Source of the DNA: Syntrophomonadaceae bacterium
GTDB taxonomy: Bacteria > Bacillota > Syntrophomonadia > Syntrophomonadales > Syntrophomonadaceae
Length of the DNA stretch: 7,100 nucleotides
Direction: 5' to 3'
Assembly (NCBI GenBank): GCA_012840625.1
Contig: DUSB01000083.1
Coordinates: forward strand, 1-7,100
Each line of letters starts with the position of its first letter. Position 1 is the stretch's first letter. The position numbers were made by a program, and so were the translations under genes. The notes below the pieces were generated by a model. That model saw nothing but the letters and a program-made list of their open reading frames with translations, searched no databases and had not been told where the DNA came from. Below, one piece after another: positions 1 to 5,699 of the stretch.

Positions 1-946
1 ACAGAGACAGCAGGTCATACTCTTTATTAATCGGCGTGGCTATTCGCCCATGACGATTTGCCGGGAATGTGGTACTATTGCAACATGCCCGCGTTGTTCC
101 GTAGGCATGACCTATCATAAAGATACGAAACAACATTTATGTCATTATTGTAACTATCGGGCTACTCCTAAACGGCAGTGCGAAAAATGTGGCAGTCATT
201 ATTTGCAATTAGCAGGTATTGGCACCCAAAAGGTTGAAGAAGAAATTATTGCTGCTTATCCTCAAGCACGGGTACGGCGATTAGATCTTGACAGCAGTCG
301 CAGAAAAGGGGTACAAAAGACTATAATTAAGGATATGATGAATGGGAACATTGACATACTTATTGGTACACAAATGGTCGCAAAAGGCCTGGACTTTCCG
401 GCCGTTTCTCTGGTGGGTGTAATTGACGCAGATAGTATGTTAAATCTTCCGGACTTCCGTGCTGCTGAGAGATGCTTTCAACTGCTGGTTCAGGCAGCTG
501 GACGAGCAGGACGTTCTGATACTCCAGGTGAAGTTGTTATCCAAACGTACCAACCAGATCATCCGGTAATTTTACTGGCGGCCGAACAGGATTACCCATC
601 TTTTTATCGCTATGAATTATCCCGACGCCAGCTGCTGCAATATCCTCCTTTCACACACATTCTACGCATTGTGATCAGTGCCAGGAATGAACGGCTATTG
701 AAGAATTATGTTCAGGAATTTGCAGTGTTTATTGAGGAGCTTCTGGGTGCTAATGAGGGGGAATTCTGGATTCTGGGGCCAGCGCCTTGTCCAATACAAA
801 AAATAAATAAAGTATTTCGTTATCAAATACTGCTAAAATCATCTAGTTTACCGTTATTACAGAGTGCGAATGAATATATATATTTAAGAAAAAGGCCCCA
901 AGGGATTCGACTGGAACAAGACTTGAATCCCATTGCCACCATGTAA
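1..946 (+). CDS. priA: Primosomal replication-restart helicase PriA, C-terminal part (5' end outside window)
   Basis: PriA is the 3'-to-5' DNA helicase that recognises stalled forks and reloads the replisome. The frame is open from base 2 through the left edge, so the ATG at 50 is internal and not the start. The first visible residues (VILFINRRGYSP) match the conserved stretch just before the PriA zinc region. Numbering visible residues from base 2, eight cysteines in four CxxC pairs (C20/C23, C29/C32, C47/C50, C60/C63) form the zinc-binding insertion that is diagnostic of PriA. Superfamily 2 helicase motif V (GTQMVAKGLDFP, 122-133) and motif VI (QAAGRAGR, 164-171) follow, then the C-terminal domain. 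About 314 residues are visible, less than half of a usual 730-830 residue protein. The TAA stop overlaps the Shine-Dalgarno of def, so def is probably cotranscribed and perhaps translationally coupled. The ATPase Walker motifs lie upstream and cannot be checked. Confidence 0.96.
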   Translation, partial: QRQQVILFINRRGYSPMTICRECGTIATCPRCSVGMTYHKDTKQHLCHYCNYRATPKRQCEKCGSHYLQLAGIGTQKVEEEIIAAYPQARVRRLDLDSSRRKGVQKTIIKDMMNGNIDILIGTQMVAKGLDFPAVSLVGVIDADSMLNLPDFRAAERCFQLLVQAAGRAGRSDTPGEVVIQTYQPDHPVILLAAEQDYPSFYRYELSRRQLLQYPPFTHILRIVISARNERLLKNYVQEFAVFIEELLGANEGEFWILGPAPCPIQKINKVFRYQILLKSSSLPLLQSANEYIYLRKRPQGIRLEQDLNPIATM

Positions 947-951
947 GGAGG
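945..951 (+). promoter_or_regulatory. Shine-Dalgarno site of def (AAGGAGG), which decides the start
   Basis: AAGGAGG begins inside the TAA stop of priA. It lies 7 bases before the GTG at 959 but only 1 base before the ATG at 953. Normal spacing is about 5-9 bases, so the GTG is the supported start. Confidence 0.85.
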
Positions 952-958
952 AATGAAT

Positions 959-1417
959 GTGGCTGTTTATCAAGTTATTACCAACCCGGATCCAGTTTTA
1001 CGCCAGAAAGCCATACCAGTAGAAAAAATAAATGCTGGAGTTTTAAGGGTTTTAGATAATATGAAAGATACATTATATGCAGCTGATGGCATAGGTCTGG
1101 CAGCTCCCCAAATTGGCATTTCCAAGCGCATGATTGTTGTAGACCTAGGGGATAATTTGATGGAATTGATCAACCCCGAAATTGTTCAACAGGAAGGGGT
1201 GCAAAATGGAACGGAAGGATGTTTAAGTGTACCTGGTATTATTGGCTGGGTCGATCGGGCACAAAAAGTAACCGTTCGATTTCTCGATCGTGAAGGGCAG
1301 GATCAGGAAATAGAAGCAGAAGACCTTTTAGCCCGATGCCTGCAACACGAAATTGATCACTTAAATGGTATTCTCTTTATTGATAAAGCATCAGAAACGC
1401 AAAGAGAATCTGATTAA
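959..1417 (+). CDS. def: Peptide deformylase
   Basis: Deformylase is a cytoplasmic metalloenzyme (Fe2+ or Zn2+) that removes the formyl group from the N-terminal methionine of nascent proteins. All three signature motifs are present in the 152-residue product: GIGLAAPQ (44-51), EGCLS (86-90, metal ligand C88) and HEIDH (130-134, ligands H130 and H134, catalytic E131). The length is usual for the short deformylases common in Clostridia. I chose the GTG at 959 over the ATG at 953, because the Shine-Dalgarno is 7 bases from the former and 1 base from the latter. The resulting N-terminus (MAVYQVITNPDPVLR) also matches the usual start of the family. It lies directly after priA and 18 bases before fmt, the gene for the enzyme that adds the formyl group it removes. 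Nothing is truncated or missing. Confidence 0.97.
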   Translation: MAVYQVITNPDPVLRQKAIPVEKINAGVLRVLDNMKDTLYAADGIGLAAPQIGISKRMIVVDLGDNLMELINPEIVQQEGVQNGTEGCLSVPGIIGWVDRAQKVTVRFLDREGQDQEIEAEDLLARCLQHEIDHLNGILFIDKASETQRESD

Positions 1418-1421
1418 AAAT

Positions 1422-1427
1422 GGGAGG
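1422..1427 (+). promoter_or_regulatory. Shine-Dalgarno site of fmt (GGGAGG)
   Basis: GGGAGG lies 8 bases before the TTG at 1436 and supports this non-ATG codon as the fmt start. The next in-frame ATG (1451, residue 6) would cut into the conserved first beta strand. Confidence 0.8.
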
Positions 1428-1435
1428 CGACTGTA

Positions 1436-2365
1436 TTGCGGATTGTTTTTATGGGTACTTCCAGTTTTGCGGTACCTTCTCTGGAAAAAATTCATACCTC
1501 GCATCATGAGTTGATAGCAGTCGTTACTCAACCAGACCGACCACGTGGAAGAGGAAAAAAGACTCAAGCTTCTCCGGTGAAAGAAAAGGCTATGGAGTAT
1601 GGTGTGGAAATTTATCAACCAGAAAAGATTTCTTCAGCAGAAGCTGTTGACAAGCTATGTTCTTATGAACCTGATCTTATTGTGGTAGCTTCATATGGAC
1701 AGATTATTCCCGCGGAGATCTTAGATCTTCCCAGGTATGGTTGTATTAATGTTCATGCATCACTGCTCCCTAAATATCGTGGTGCTGCTCCGATACAGCG
1801 AGCTATCATGAATGGAGAGAAATATACTGGAATAACCATTATGTTTATGGATGAAGGCCTGGATACTGGAGATATTATTATGCAAGTTCCTGTAGCTATT
1901 GCAGAAGATATGGATTATGGTGAATTAGAAAATATTTTGGCTGTAAAAGGAAGCGAATTGTTAATGGACGTGATTGCTATATTGGAAAGCGGTTCTATGC
2001 CGCGCAAACAGCAGAATTCCCAAAAAGCCAGCTATGCGCACATGATTAGCAAAGAGGAAGAAAAAATTAATTGGGAATGGGAAGCTGACCGAATTCGCAA
2101 TCATATTCGGGCGCTAAGTCCCCGACCAGCTGCGTATACAGCTATAGACGGTACCCGTTTTAAAATTTTTTCTACTCGGCTTGTAGATGCAAAGACGGAA
2201 GGTGTTCCTGGAGAAATACTTAAAATTACTGATGATGGTTTTATTGTGCAAACCGGAAAAGGCTGTCTGGAAATCTTAGAAGTTCAAAAAGCAGGTAAGA
2301 AAAAAATGCCCGCCAGGGAATTCCTGAAGGGGTTTCCACTTGAACCAGGTCAGCGATTAGATTAG
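1436..2365 (+). CDS. fmt: Methionyl-tRNA formyltransferase
   Basis: Fmt transfers a formyl group from 10-formyltetrahydrofolate to methionine on initiator tRNA, producing the fMet-tRNA used to start translation. The 309-residue length is standard. The N-terminal Rossmann-like formyltransferase domain opens with MRIVFMGT and carries the tRNA-contacting loop near TQPDRPRGRGKK (31-42). The catalytic set is N105, H107 (in NVHASLLP) and D143 (in DEGLDTGDI), spaced as in the E. coli enzyme. The C-terminal OB-like domain covers roughly 205-309 and ends in the usual EFLKGFPLEPGQRL style. The start is TTG with a good Shine-Dalgarno; MRIVFMGT is the canonical family beginning. One oddity is that the usual GTPxFA near residue 7 reads GTSSFA. 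It follows def by 18 bases, as in many bacteria, and is very likely cotranscribed with it. Confidence 0.97.
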   Translation: MRIVFMGTSSFAVPSLEKIHTSHHELIAVVTQPDRPRGRGKKTQASPVKEKAMEYGVEIYQPEKISSAEAVDKLCSYEPDLIVVASYGQIIPAEILDLPRYGCINVHASLLPKYRGAAPIQRAIMNGEKYTGITIMFMDEGLDTGDIIMQVPVAIAEDMDYGELENILAVKGSELLMDVIAILESGSMPRKQQNSQKASYAHMISKEEEKINWEWEADRIRNHIRALSPRPAAYTAIDGTRFKIFSTRLVDAKTEGVPGEILKITDDGFIVQTGKGCLEILEVQKAGKKKMPAREFLKGFPLEPGQRLD

Positions 2366-2420
2366 TCCCGGCAATCTTTACATAATTACTATTATTCTTC
2401 AATGCAACGATATGTTATAT

Positions 2421-2449
2421 TTGATCGGGGATCCTGGCAAAAATATAAA
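2421..2449 (+). promoter_or_regulatory. Possible sigma-A-type promoter before the zinc protease gene
   Basis: TTGATC (2421-2426, 4 of 6 matches to the -35 consensus) and TATAAA (2444-2449, 5 of 6 matches to the -10 consensus) are separated by the ideal 17 bases. Transcription would begin near 2456, about 45 bases before the protease ATG. This is the only gap in the window of more than about 45 bases. AT-rich DNA gives such matches by chance, so it is a candidate only. Confidence 0.35.
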
Positions 2450-2455
2450 GCCAGG
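2433..2455 (+). repeat. Inverted repeat CCTGGC-N11-GCCAGG overlapping the candidate -10 box
   Basis: CCTGGC (2433-2438) and GCCAGG (2450-2455) are perfect inverted complements around an 11-base A/T loop that contains the TATAAA hexamer. No T-run follows, so it is not a typical Rho-independent terminator. It could be a weak RNA hairpin, a two-fold operator over the promoter, or chance. It lies in the 134-base gap between fmt and the protease gene, where I see no other feature. Confidence 0.4.
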
Positions 2456-2487
2456 TAGTGAAATGGAATAGTTTATCCACAAAGATT

Positions 2488-2492
2488 GGAGG
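2488..2492 (+). promoter_or_regulatory. Shine-Dalgarno site of the zinc protease (GGAGG), which decides the start
   Basis: GGAGG lies 7 bases before the ATG at 2500. The in-frame GTG at 2458, which would add 14 residues, has no comparable site and would put this ribosome-binding site inside the coding region. Confidence 0.85.
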
Positions 2493-2499
2493 TAGCGAT

Positions 2500-3177
2500 A
2501 TGTTTTATTTAATGCTGATCTTGCCTGCACTGATCATATCGATCTATGCGCAAGTAAAGGTAAGCTCGACTTTTAAAAAATATTCTCAGGTACCTTCTTC
2601 TCGTGGCATTAGTGGTTCAGAAGTAGCTGCCACCTTGTTGCGCAGAAATGGGATGTCGGGCAAGGTGCGAGTAGAAGCGACAGCAGGCAGTCTTACCGAT
2701 CATTATGACCCTGTGGCTCGTTCTGTTCGCTTATCGGAAACGGTTTATGGCAGCAGTTCAATTGCCGCCATTGGTGTTGCTGCTCATGAATGTGGTCATG
2801 CTATTCAACATAATCAGCAATATGGACCCCTGGAGCTGCGCCATAAGATTGTACCCGTAGCCAATTTTGCTTCATCAGCATCCTTCCCCATTCTTTTGAT
2901 TGGATTAATATTTCTTAATTCCAATTTCATTATGGCAGGCATTATTTTGTTTTCCGCTGTGGTTCTTTTTCATCTGGTTACACTACCGGTGGAATTAAAT
3001 GCTTCCCGGCGCGCTGTGGTTCAATTATCAGATTCTGGTTTAATCAGCAGTCAGGAGGTTCCCATGGTTCGCAAGGTTCTGGGAGCAGCTGCTTTAACTT
3101 ATCTGGCGGCAGCTTTAGCAGCCATTGCCAACCTCTTATATTATCTGCTGATTTTTATAGGAATTGGCGATGATTAA
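2500..3177 (+). CDS. Membrane zinc metallopeptidase, YugP family (Zn_peptidase_2)
   Basis: This is a predicted integral-membrane zinc protease of the poorly characterised YugP family; its substrate is not known. The 225-residue product has an N-terminal membrane segment (about 2-18) and a TDHYDP motif (66-71). The zinc-binding HExxH reads HECGH (96-100), with H96 and H100 as ligands and E97 as the catalytic base. Hydrophobic segments follow at about 127-138, 143-161 and 198-221. The family motif LPVELNASRRA begins at 162, and E165 is the likely third zinc ligand. The motifs and length match the family, so it looks intact. The gene sits between fmt and rsmB, a position where Firmicutes often carry it, but it has no evident link to translation. 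A candidate promoter lies just upstream. Its last 8 bases overlap the start of rsmB, implying coupling. Confidence 0.93.
   Translation: MFYLMLILPALIISIYAQVKVSSTFKKYSQVPSSRGISGSEVAATLLRRNGMSGKVRVEATAGSLTDHYDPVARSVRLSETVYGSSSIAAIGVAAHECGHAIQHNQQYGPLELRHKIVPVANFASSASFPILLIGLIFLNSNFIMAGIILFSAVVLFHLVTLPVELNASRRAVVQLSDSGLISSQEVPMVRKVLGAAALTYLAAALAAIANLLYYLLIFIGIGDD
3159..3162 (+). promoter_or_regulatory. Weak Shine-Dalgarno site of rsmB (AGGA), inside the protease gene
   Basis: AGGA lies 7 bases before the ATG at 3170 and only 1 base before the alternative in-frame TTG at 3164, which favours the ATG. Being inside the upstream gene, it suggests that rsmB is translated by ribosomes finishing the protease. 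Confidence 0.6.
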
Positions 3178-4279
3178 GAAAAAAAATGCCCCTGCCAGCA
3201 CACCGGGGATAGAAGTTCGGGAAATAGCTCTCAACATTTTACATCAGGTCCTGGAAGAGGGAGCCTATGTCTCGATTGCGATTGATCGAACTTTGCGCCA
3301 ATCAAGTTTATCCAGTCAGGATAGAAATCTGGTTACCGAAATAACAAATGGTACTATACGTATGTGTAAGCACCTGGATTGGGTGCTTAATCTTTTTTTA
3401 AAAAAACCTATACATAAAATGAATCCCTGGATACGAAATATATTGCGTATGACCCTTTATCAAGTCGCATTTATGCAGAGAATACCCGATCATGCTGCAG
3501 TAGATAGCGCAGTAACTATAGCTCGTAAAAAAACAGGAAATTCAATGGCTGCTCTGGTAAATGGTGTCATGCGTAATTACTTGCGTAATAAGGAAAAGGT
3601 AAGCTATCCAGAACCTGCGTACTCAATAGAATATTTATCTGTTTATTATTCGCAGCCTGAATGGATTGTAGAGACTTTTTTGGATAGCTGTGGTCGTCTG
3701 GAAACGCAAAAGATTTTGCAGTACTTTAATCAGGCTCCCAATATACATTTGCGCAGCAATGGATTGAAAATAGATCGTGATCAGCTCCTATCTATTTTAT
3801 TAGATAGCGGTATCAATGCAGAACGAGGAAACAATCCCTGGGCGATTCGTCTGTATGATTTACATCAGGGGGTTGAATCTCTGCCCTGTTACCAGGAAGG
3901 CTATTTTTATATACAGAATGAAGCCTCGATGCTGGCTGGAGCCATTCTTGATCCTCAGCCTGAGGAAAGGATTTTGGATTTGTGCTCCGGAGTGGGCGGT
4001 AAAGCTACCCATTTTGCAGAGCTTATGGAGGATTATGGTACTGTTTATGCGGTGGAACTGTATGACCACAAGCTACAATTATTAAGACATAACTGCGAAA
4101 GATTGGGTATTAATAGTATAATAGAACAACAAGGAGATATTCTGCAGCTTTCCTTACCCGCTGAAGTAGATCGTGTATTTTTAGATGCTCCTTGTTCTGG
4201 ATTGGGTGTATTGAACCGACGCTCTGATGCACGATGGCATAAAAAGCAGACTGATATAGAACAGCTAAGCTTATTATAG
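3170..4279 (+). CDS. rsmB: RsmB 5' segment (NusB-like domain and first part of methyltransferase domain)
   Basis: This is the 369-residue product expected if the internal TAG terminates translation. It contains the helical NusB-like RNA-binding domain, recognisable from DHAAVDSAVTIARK (107-120) and ALVNGVMRNYLR (128-139). It also has the SAM-binding motif and motif IV with the DAPCS cysteine (C342). It lacks motif VI and the final strands of the Rossmann fold, so methyltransferase activity is not expected. RNA binding might persist. The ATG at 3170 overlaps the protease stop by 8 bases. An in-frame TTG at 3164 is an alternative start adding two residues, but its spacing to AGGA is poor. Confidence 0.7.
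   Translation: MIKKKNAPASTPGIEVREIALNILHQVLEEGAYVSIAIDRTLRQSSLSSQDRNLVTEITNGTIRMCKHLDWVLNLFLKKPIHKMNPWIRNILRMTLYQVAFMQRIPDHAAVDSAVTIARKKTGNSMAALVNGVMRNYLRNKEKVSYPEPAYSIEYLSVYYSQPEWIVETFLDSCGRLETQKILQYFNQAPNIHLRSNGLKIDRDQLLSILLDSGINAERGNNPWAIRLYDLHQGVESLPCYQEGYFYIQNEASMLAGAILDPQPEERILDLCSGVGGKATHFAELMEDYGTVYAVELYDHKLQLLRHNCERLGINSIIEQQGDILQLSLPAEVDRVFLDAPCSGLGVLNRRSDARWHKKQTDIEQLSLL
4277..4279 (+). other. In-frame amber codon inside rsmB
   Basis: TAG is codon 370 of rsmB, in the helix between motifs IV and VI (context DIEQLSLL, stop, LQMIEKAS). The family pattern here is roughly LxxLQxxIL, with glutamine at the stop position. The base after the stop is C, generally a weaker termination context than U or A/G. 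No obvious strong stem-loop follows in the next 60 bases. Confidence 0.9.
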
Positions 4280-4285
4280 CTACAA

Positions 4286-4552
4286 ATGATAGAAAAAGCC
4301 AGCCAGAGTATACGTCAGAATGGTATTCTGGTATATTGTACCTGTACTATTTCGCCCCAGGAAAATGAAGAGCTTATCAAAACGTTTCTTGCTGCTCATG
4401 ATGACTTTGTTTTAGAAAGCTTCAAAGATTCAATAGCATTTTTGTCACTGGATGAACAGGATCAGATAGCTGCTGATTCAGGTATACTGACCCTTTATCC
4501 CGGGAAGTATGATACCGACGGTATGTTTTATGCCAAATTAAGGAGGCTATAG
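4286..4552 (+). CDS. rsmB: RsmB 3' segment (motif VI, catalytic cysteine), probably not translated alone
   Basis: This 88-codon reading frame is the C-terminal end of RsmB. Its VYCTCT motif (residues 16-21) holds the likely nucleophile C20, followed by SPQENEELIKTFL (23-35), where the ENE triplet is family-typical, and it ends with the usual YDTDGMFYAKLRR tail. Its first ATG comes two codons after the internal stop and has no Shine-Dalgarno-like sequence before it, so independent initiation looks weak; reinitiation after the TAG is conceivable. Alone it lacks the SAM-binding site and cannot be an enzyme. The AGGAGG near its end probably serves rlmN. Confidence 0.55.
   Translation: MIEKASQSIRQNGILVYCTCTISPQENEELIKTFLAAHDDFVLESFKDSIAFLSLDEQDQIAADSGILTLYPGKYDTDGMFYAKLRRL
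4541..4546 (+). promoter_or_regulatory. AGGAGG upstream of rlmN, unusually distant
   Basis: AGGAGG is the only strong Shine-Dalgarno sequence before rlmN, but it lies 16 bases from the ATG at 4563. A TAG in the rlmN frame sits immediately before that ATG, so no earlier in-frame start is possible. The site lies inside the last codons of rsmB. Confidence 0.55.
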
Positions 4553-4562
4553 CTTAACATAG

Positions 4563-5657
4563 ATGGAAGCAAAGAAAGAATTGCTGGGTTTGCAGATGGA
4601 AGAAATGGAGGAGTTGATGCAATCCCTTGGTGAACCGTCATTCCGGGGCCGCCAGGTATATAAATGGATTTATCAAAAAGGAATTAACTCCTTTTATGAG
4701 ATGTCTGATTTGCCCAAACATCTAAGAACAAAATTAGATGAACATTGTGTTATTTCTATGCCCAGATTATTAAAACAGCGTGTATCCCATGATGGGACCC
4801 GCAAATATTTGCTGGAATTGAAAGACAAGAAACGTATAGAAAGCGTCATTATCCCGCAAAGCTATGAAAAAGAAGATAAATATACCCTGTGCTTATCTAC
4901 CCAGGTTGGGTGTCCAGTAGGCTGTGCCTTTTGTGCTACAGGAAAATCAGGTTTTCAGCGCAACCTGGAAGCTTATGAGATTGTTGGACAGTTGCTGTCA
5001 TCACGCAGAGAACTGTCCAGAAAACTTCGCTCTAATGCAGAATCTCTTATCACCAGTGTCGTCTATATGGGAATGGGAGAACCCCTGTTGAATTACGATG
5101 CTACCCTGAAGTCAATCCATATACTTAATGAGCACCGTGGTATTAATTTGGGTCAAAGACATATAACTATATCTACAGCTGGTGAAGTAAACGGTATAAA
5201 AAGGCTGGCCCGTGAAAATATGCAGATAACCTTGGCGGTATCACTACATGCTCCCAATGATGTGTTGCGCAACAAGTTGGTGCCTTTAAACAGGAAGTAT
5301 AATCTTGCTGTCCTGATGGATGCTATTGAAGAATATATGAGTATAAACAATCGTCGGGTTACGATAGAATATGTTCTGTTGGATCAGATAAACAATAGTG
5401 AAAAGGAAGCCCGTGAACTGATATCTTTAATAAAACCTTTAAACTGTCATGTTAATTTGATACCTTACAATGAAGTGAAAGGCTTGCCATTTAAAAGACC
5501 CAGCCGTTTGAGTATACAAAGTTTTTATCGGATACTGCTGGAGGCGGGGATGCCGGTAACTCTTAGAGAAGAAAGAGGAAAGGATATTGAAGCTGCCTGC
5601 GGCCAGCTGGCAGCCCGCAAAGAACATAAAATTACTTCGGCAGGAAATTCATCCTGA
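4563..5657 (+). CDS. rlmN: Dual-specificity RNA methyltransferase RlmN (23S rRNA A2503 / tRNA A37, C2 methylation)
   Basis: RlmN is a radical-SAM enzyme that methylates carbon 2 of A2503 in 23S rRNA and of A37 in some tRNAs, at the peptidyl-transferase centre and the anticodon loop. The 364-residue product is complete. The N-terminal accessory domain (about 1-95) includes the family phrase FRGRQVYKWIYQKG (27-40). The CxxxCxxC cluster motif that holds the 4Fe-4S centre is C117/C121/C124. GMGEPL (170-175) is the SAM-binding motif. C346 in AACGQL is the methyl-carrying cysteine and C110 in TLCLSTQ the second conserved cysteine of the family. The ATG at 4563 is forced by a TAG directly upstream and gives a normal family N-terminus. 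It follows rsmB by 10 bases, so it is part of the same transcript and may be affected if translation ends early in rsmB. Confidence 0.97.
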   Translation: MEAKKELLGLQMEEMEELMQSLGEPSFRGRQVYKWIYQKGINSFYEMSDLPKHLRTKLDEHCVISMPRLLKQRVSHDGTRKYLLELKDKKRIESVIIPQSYEKEDKYTLCLSTQVGCPVGCAFCATGKSGFQRNLEAYEIVGQLLSSRRELSRKLRSNAESLITSVVYMGMGEPLLNYDATLKSIHILNEHRGINLGQRHITISTAGEVNGIKRLARENMQITLAVSLHAPNDVLRNKLVPLNRKYNLAVLMDAIEEYMSINNRRVTIEYVLLDQINNSEKEARELISLIKPLNCHVNLIPYNEVKGLPFKRPSRLSIQSFYRILLEAGMPVTLREERGKDIEAACGQLAARKEHKITSAGNSS

Positions 5658-5689
5658 GTGTAGAAAACTGTAGGGAAATCCAGAATATT

Positions 5690-5693
5690 GAGG
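5690..5693 (+). promoter_or_regulatory. Shine-Dalgarno site of the phosphatase gene (GAGG), which decides the start
   Basis: GAGG, within GAGGTGG, lies 6 bases before the ATG at 5700. The alternative in-frame TTG at 5688 overlaps this site and would add four residues that are not family-like. Confidence 0.7.
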
Positions 5694-5699
5694 TGGATC

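Larger units (their letters stand above)
3170..4552 (+). pseudogene. rsmB: 16S rRNA m5C967 methyltransferase RsmB, interrupted by an in-frame TAG
   Basis: RsmB methylates carbon 5 of C967 in 16S rRNA using S-adenosylmethionine. The whole unit is 460 codons before the final stop, the normal family length, but codon 370 (4277-4279) is TAG. Both sides stay in the same frame with no insertion or deletion. The order of parts is complete: NusB-like RNA-binding domain (about 15-140), linker, and methyltransferase domain with a SAM-binding glycine motif (CSGVGGKAT, 272-280), motif IV DAPCSGLG (339-346, C342) and motif VI VYCTCT (388-393, C392 the likely nucleophile). The stop falls between the two cysteine motifs, so a truncated product would lack the nucleophile and be inactive. 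Relatives usually have glutamine at the stop position, so a single CAG-to-TAG change explains it. Read-through, suppression or a base-calling error remain possible. I label it pseudogene because that is what the DNA shows literally. Confidence 0.8.

Noticed and set aside
1391..1618. 75-codon open frame on the minus strand across the def-fmt junction
   Set aside because: It overlaps two strongly identified genes on the other strand and its translation shows no recognisable motif.
2433..2455. Rho-independent terminator after fmt
   Set aside because: The stem is only 6 base pairs with an 11-base loop, and no run of T follows.
2402..2458. Possible 18-residue peptide (ATG to TAG) in the fmt-protease gap, and an extension of fmt by 30 codons if its TAG were read through
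   Set aside because: There is no Shine-Dalgarno before the ATG, and Fmt already ends at its usual C-terminus. A short open frame in AT-rich spacer is expected by chance.
3816..4085. 89-codon plus-strand frame inside rsmB in another phase
   Set aside because: It is a shadow of the methyltransferase domain; the real frame there carries the SAM-binding motif.
5658..5699. Promoter or attenuator between rlmN and the phosphatase gene
   Set aside because: The 42-base gap holds a short TGTAG direct repeat but no hairpin and no paired -35/-10 boxes that I could support.
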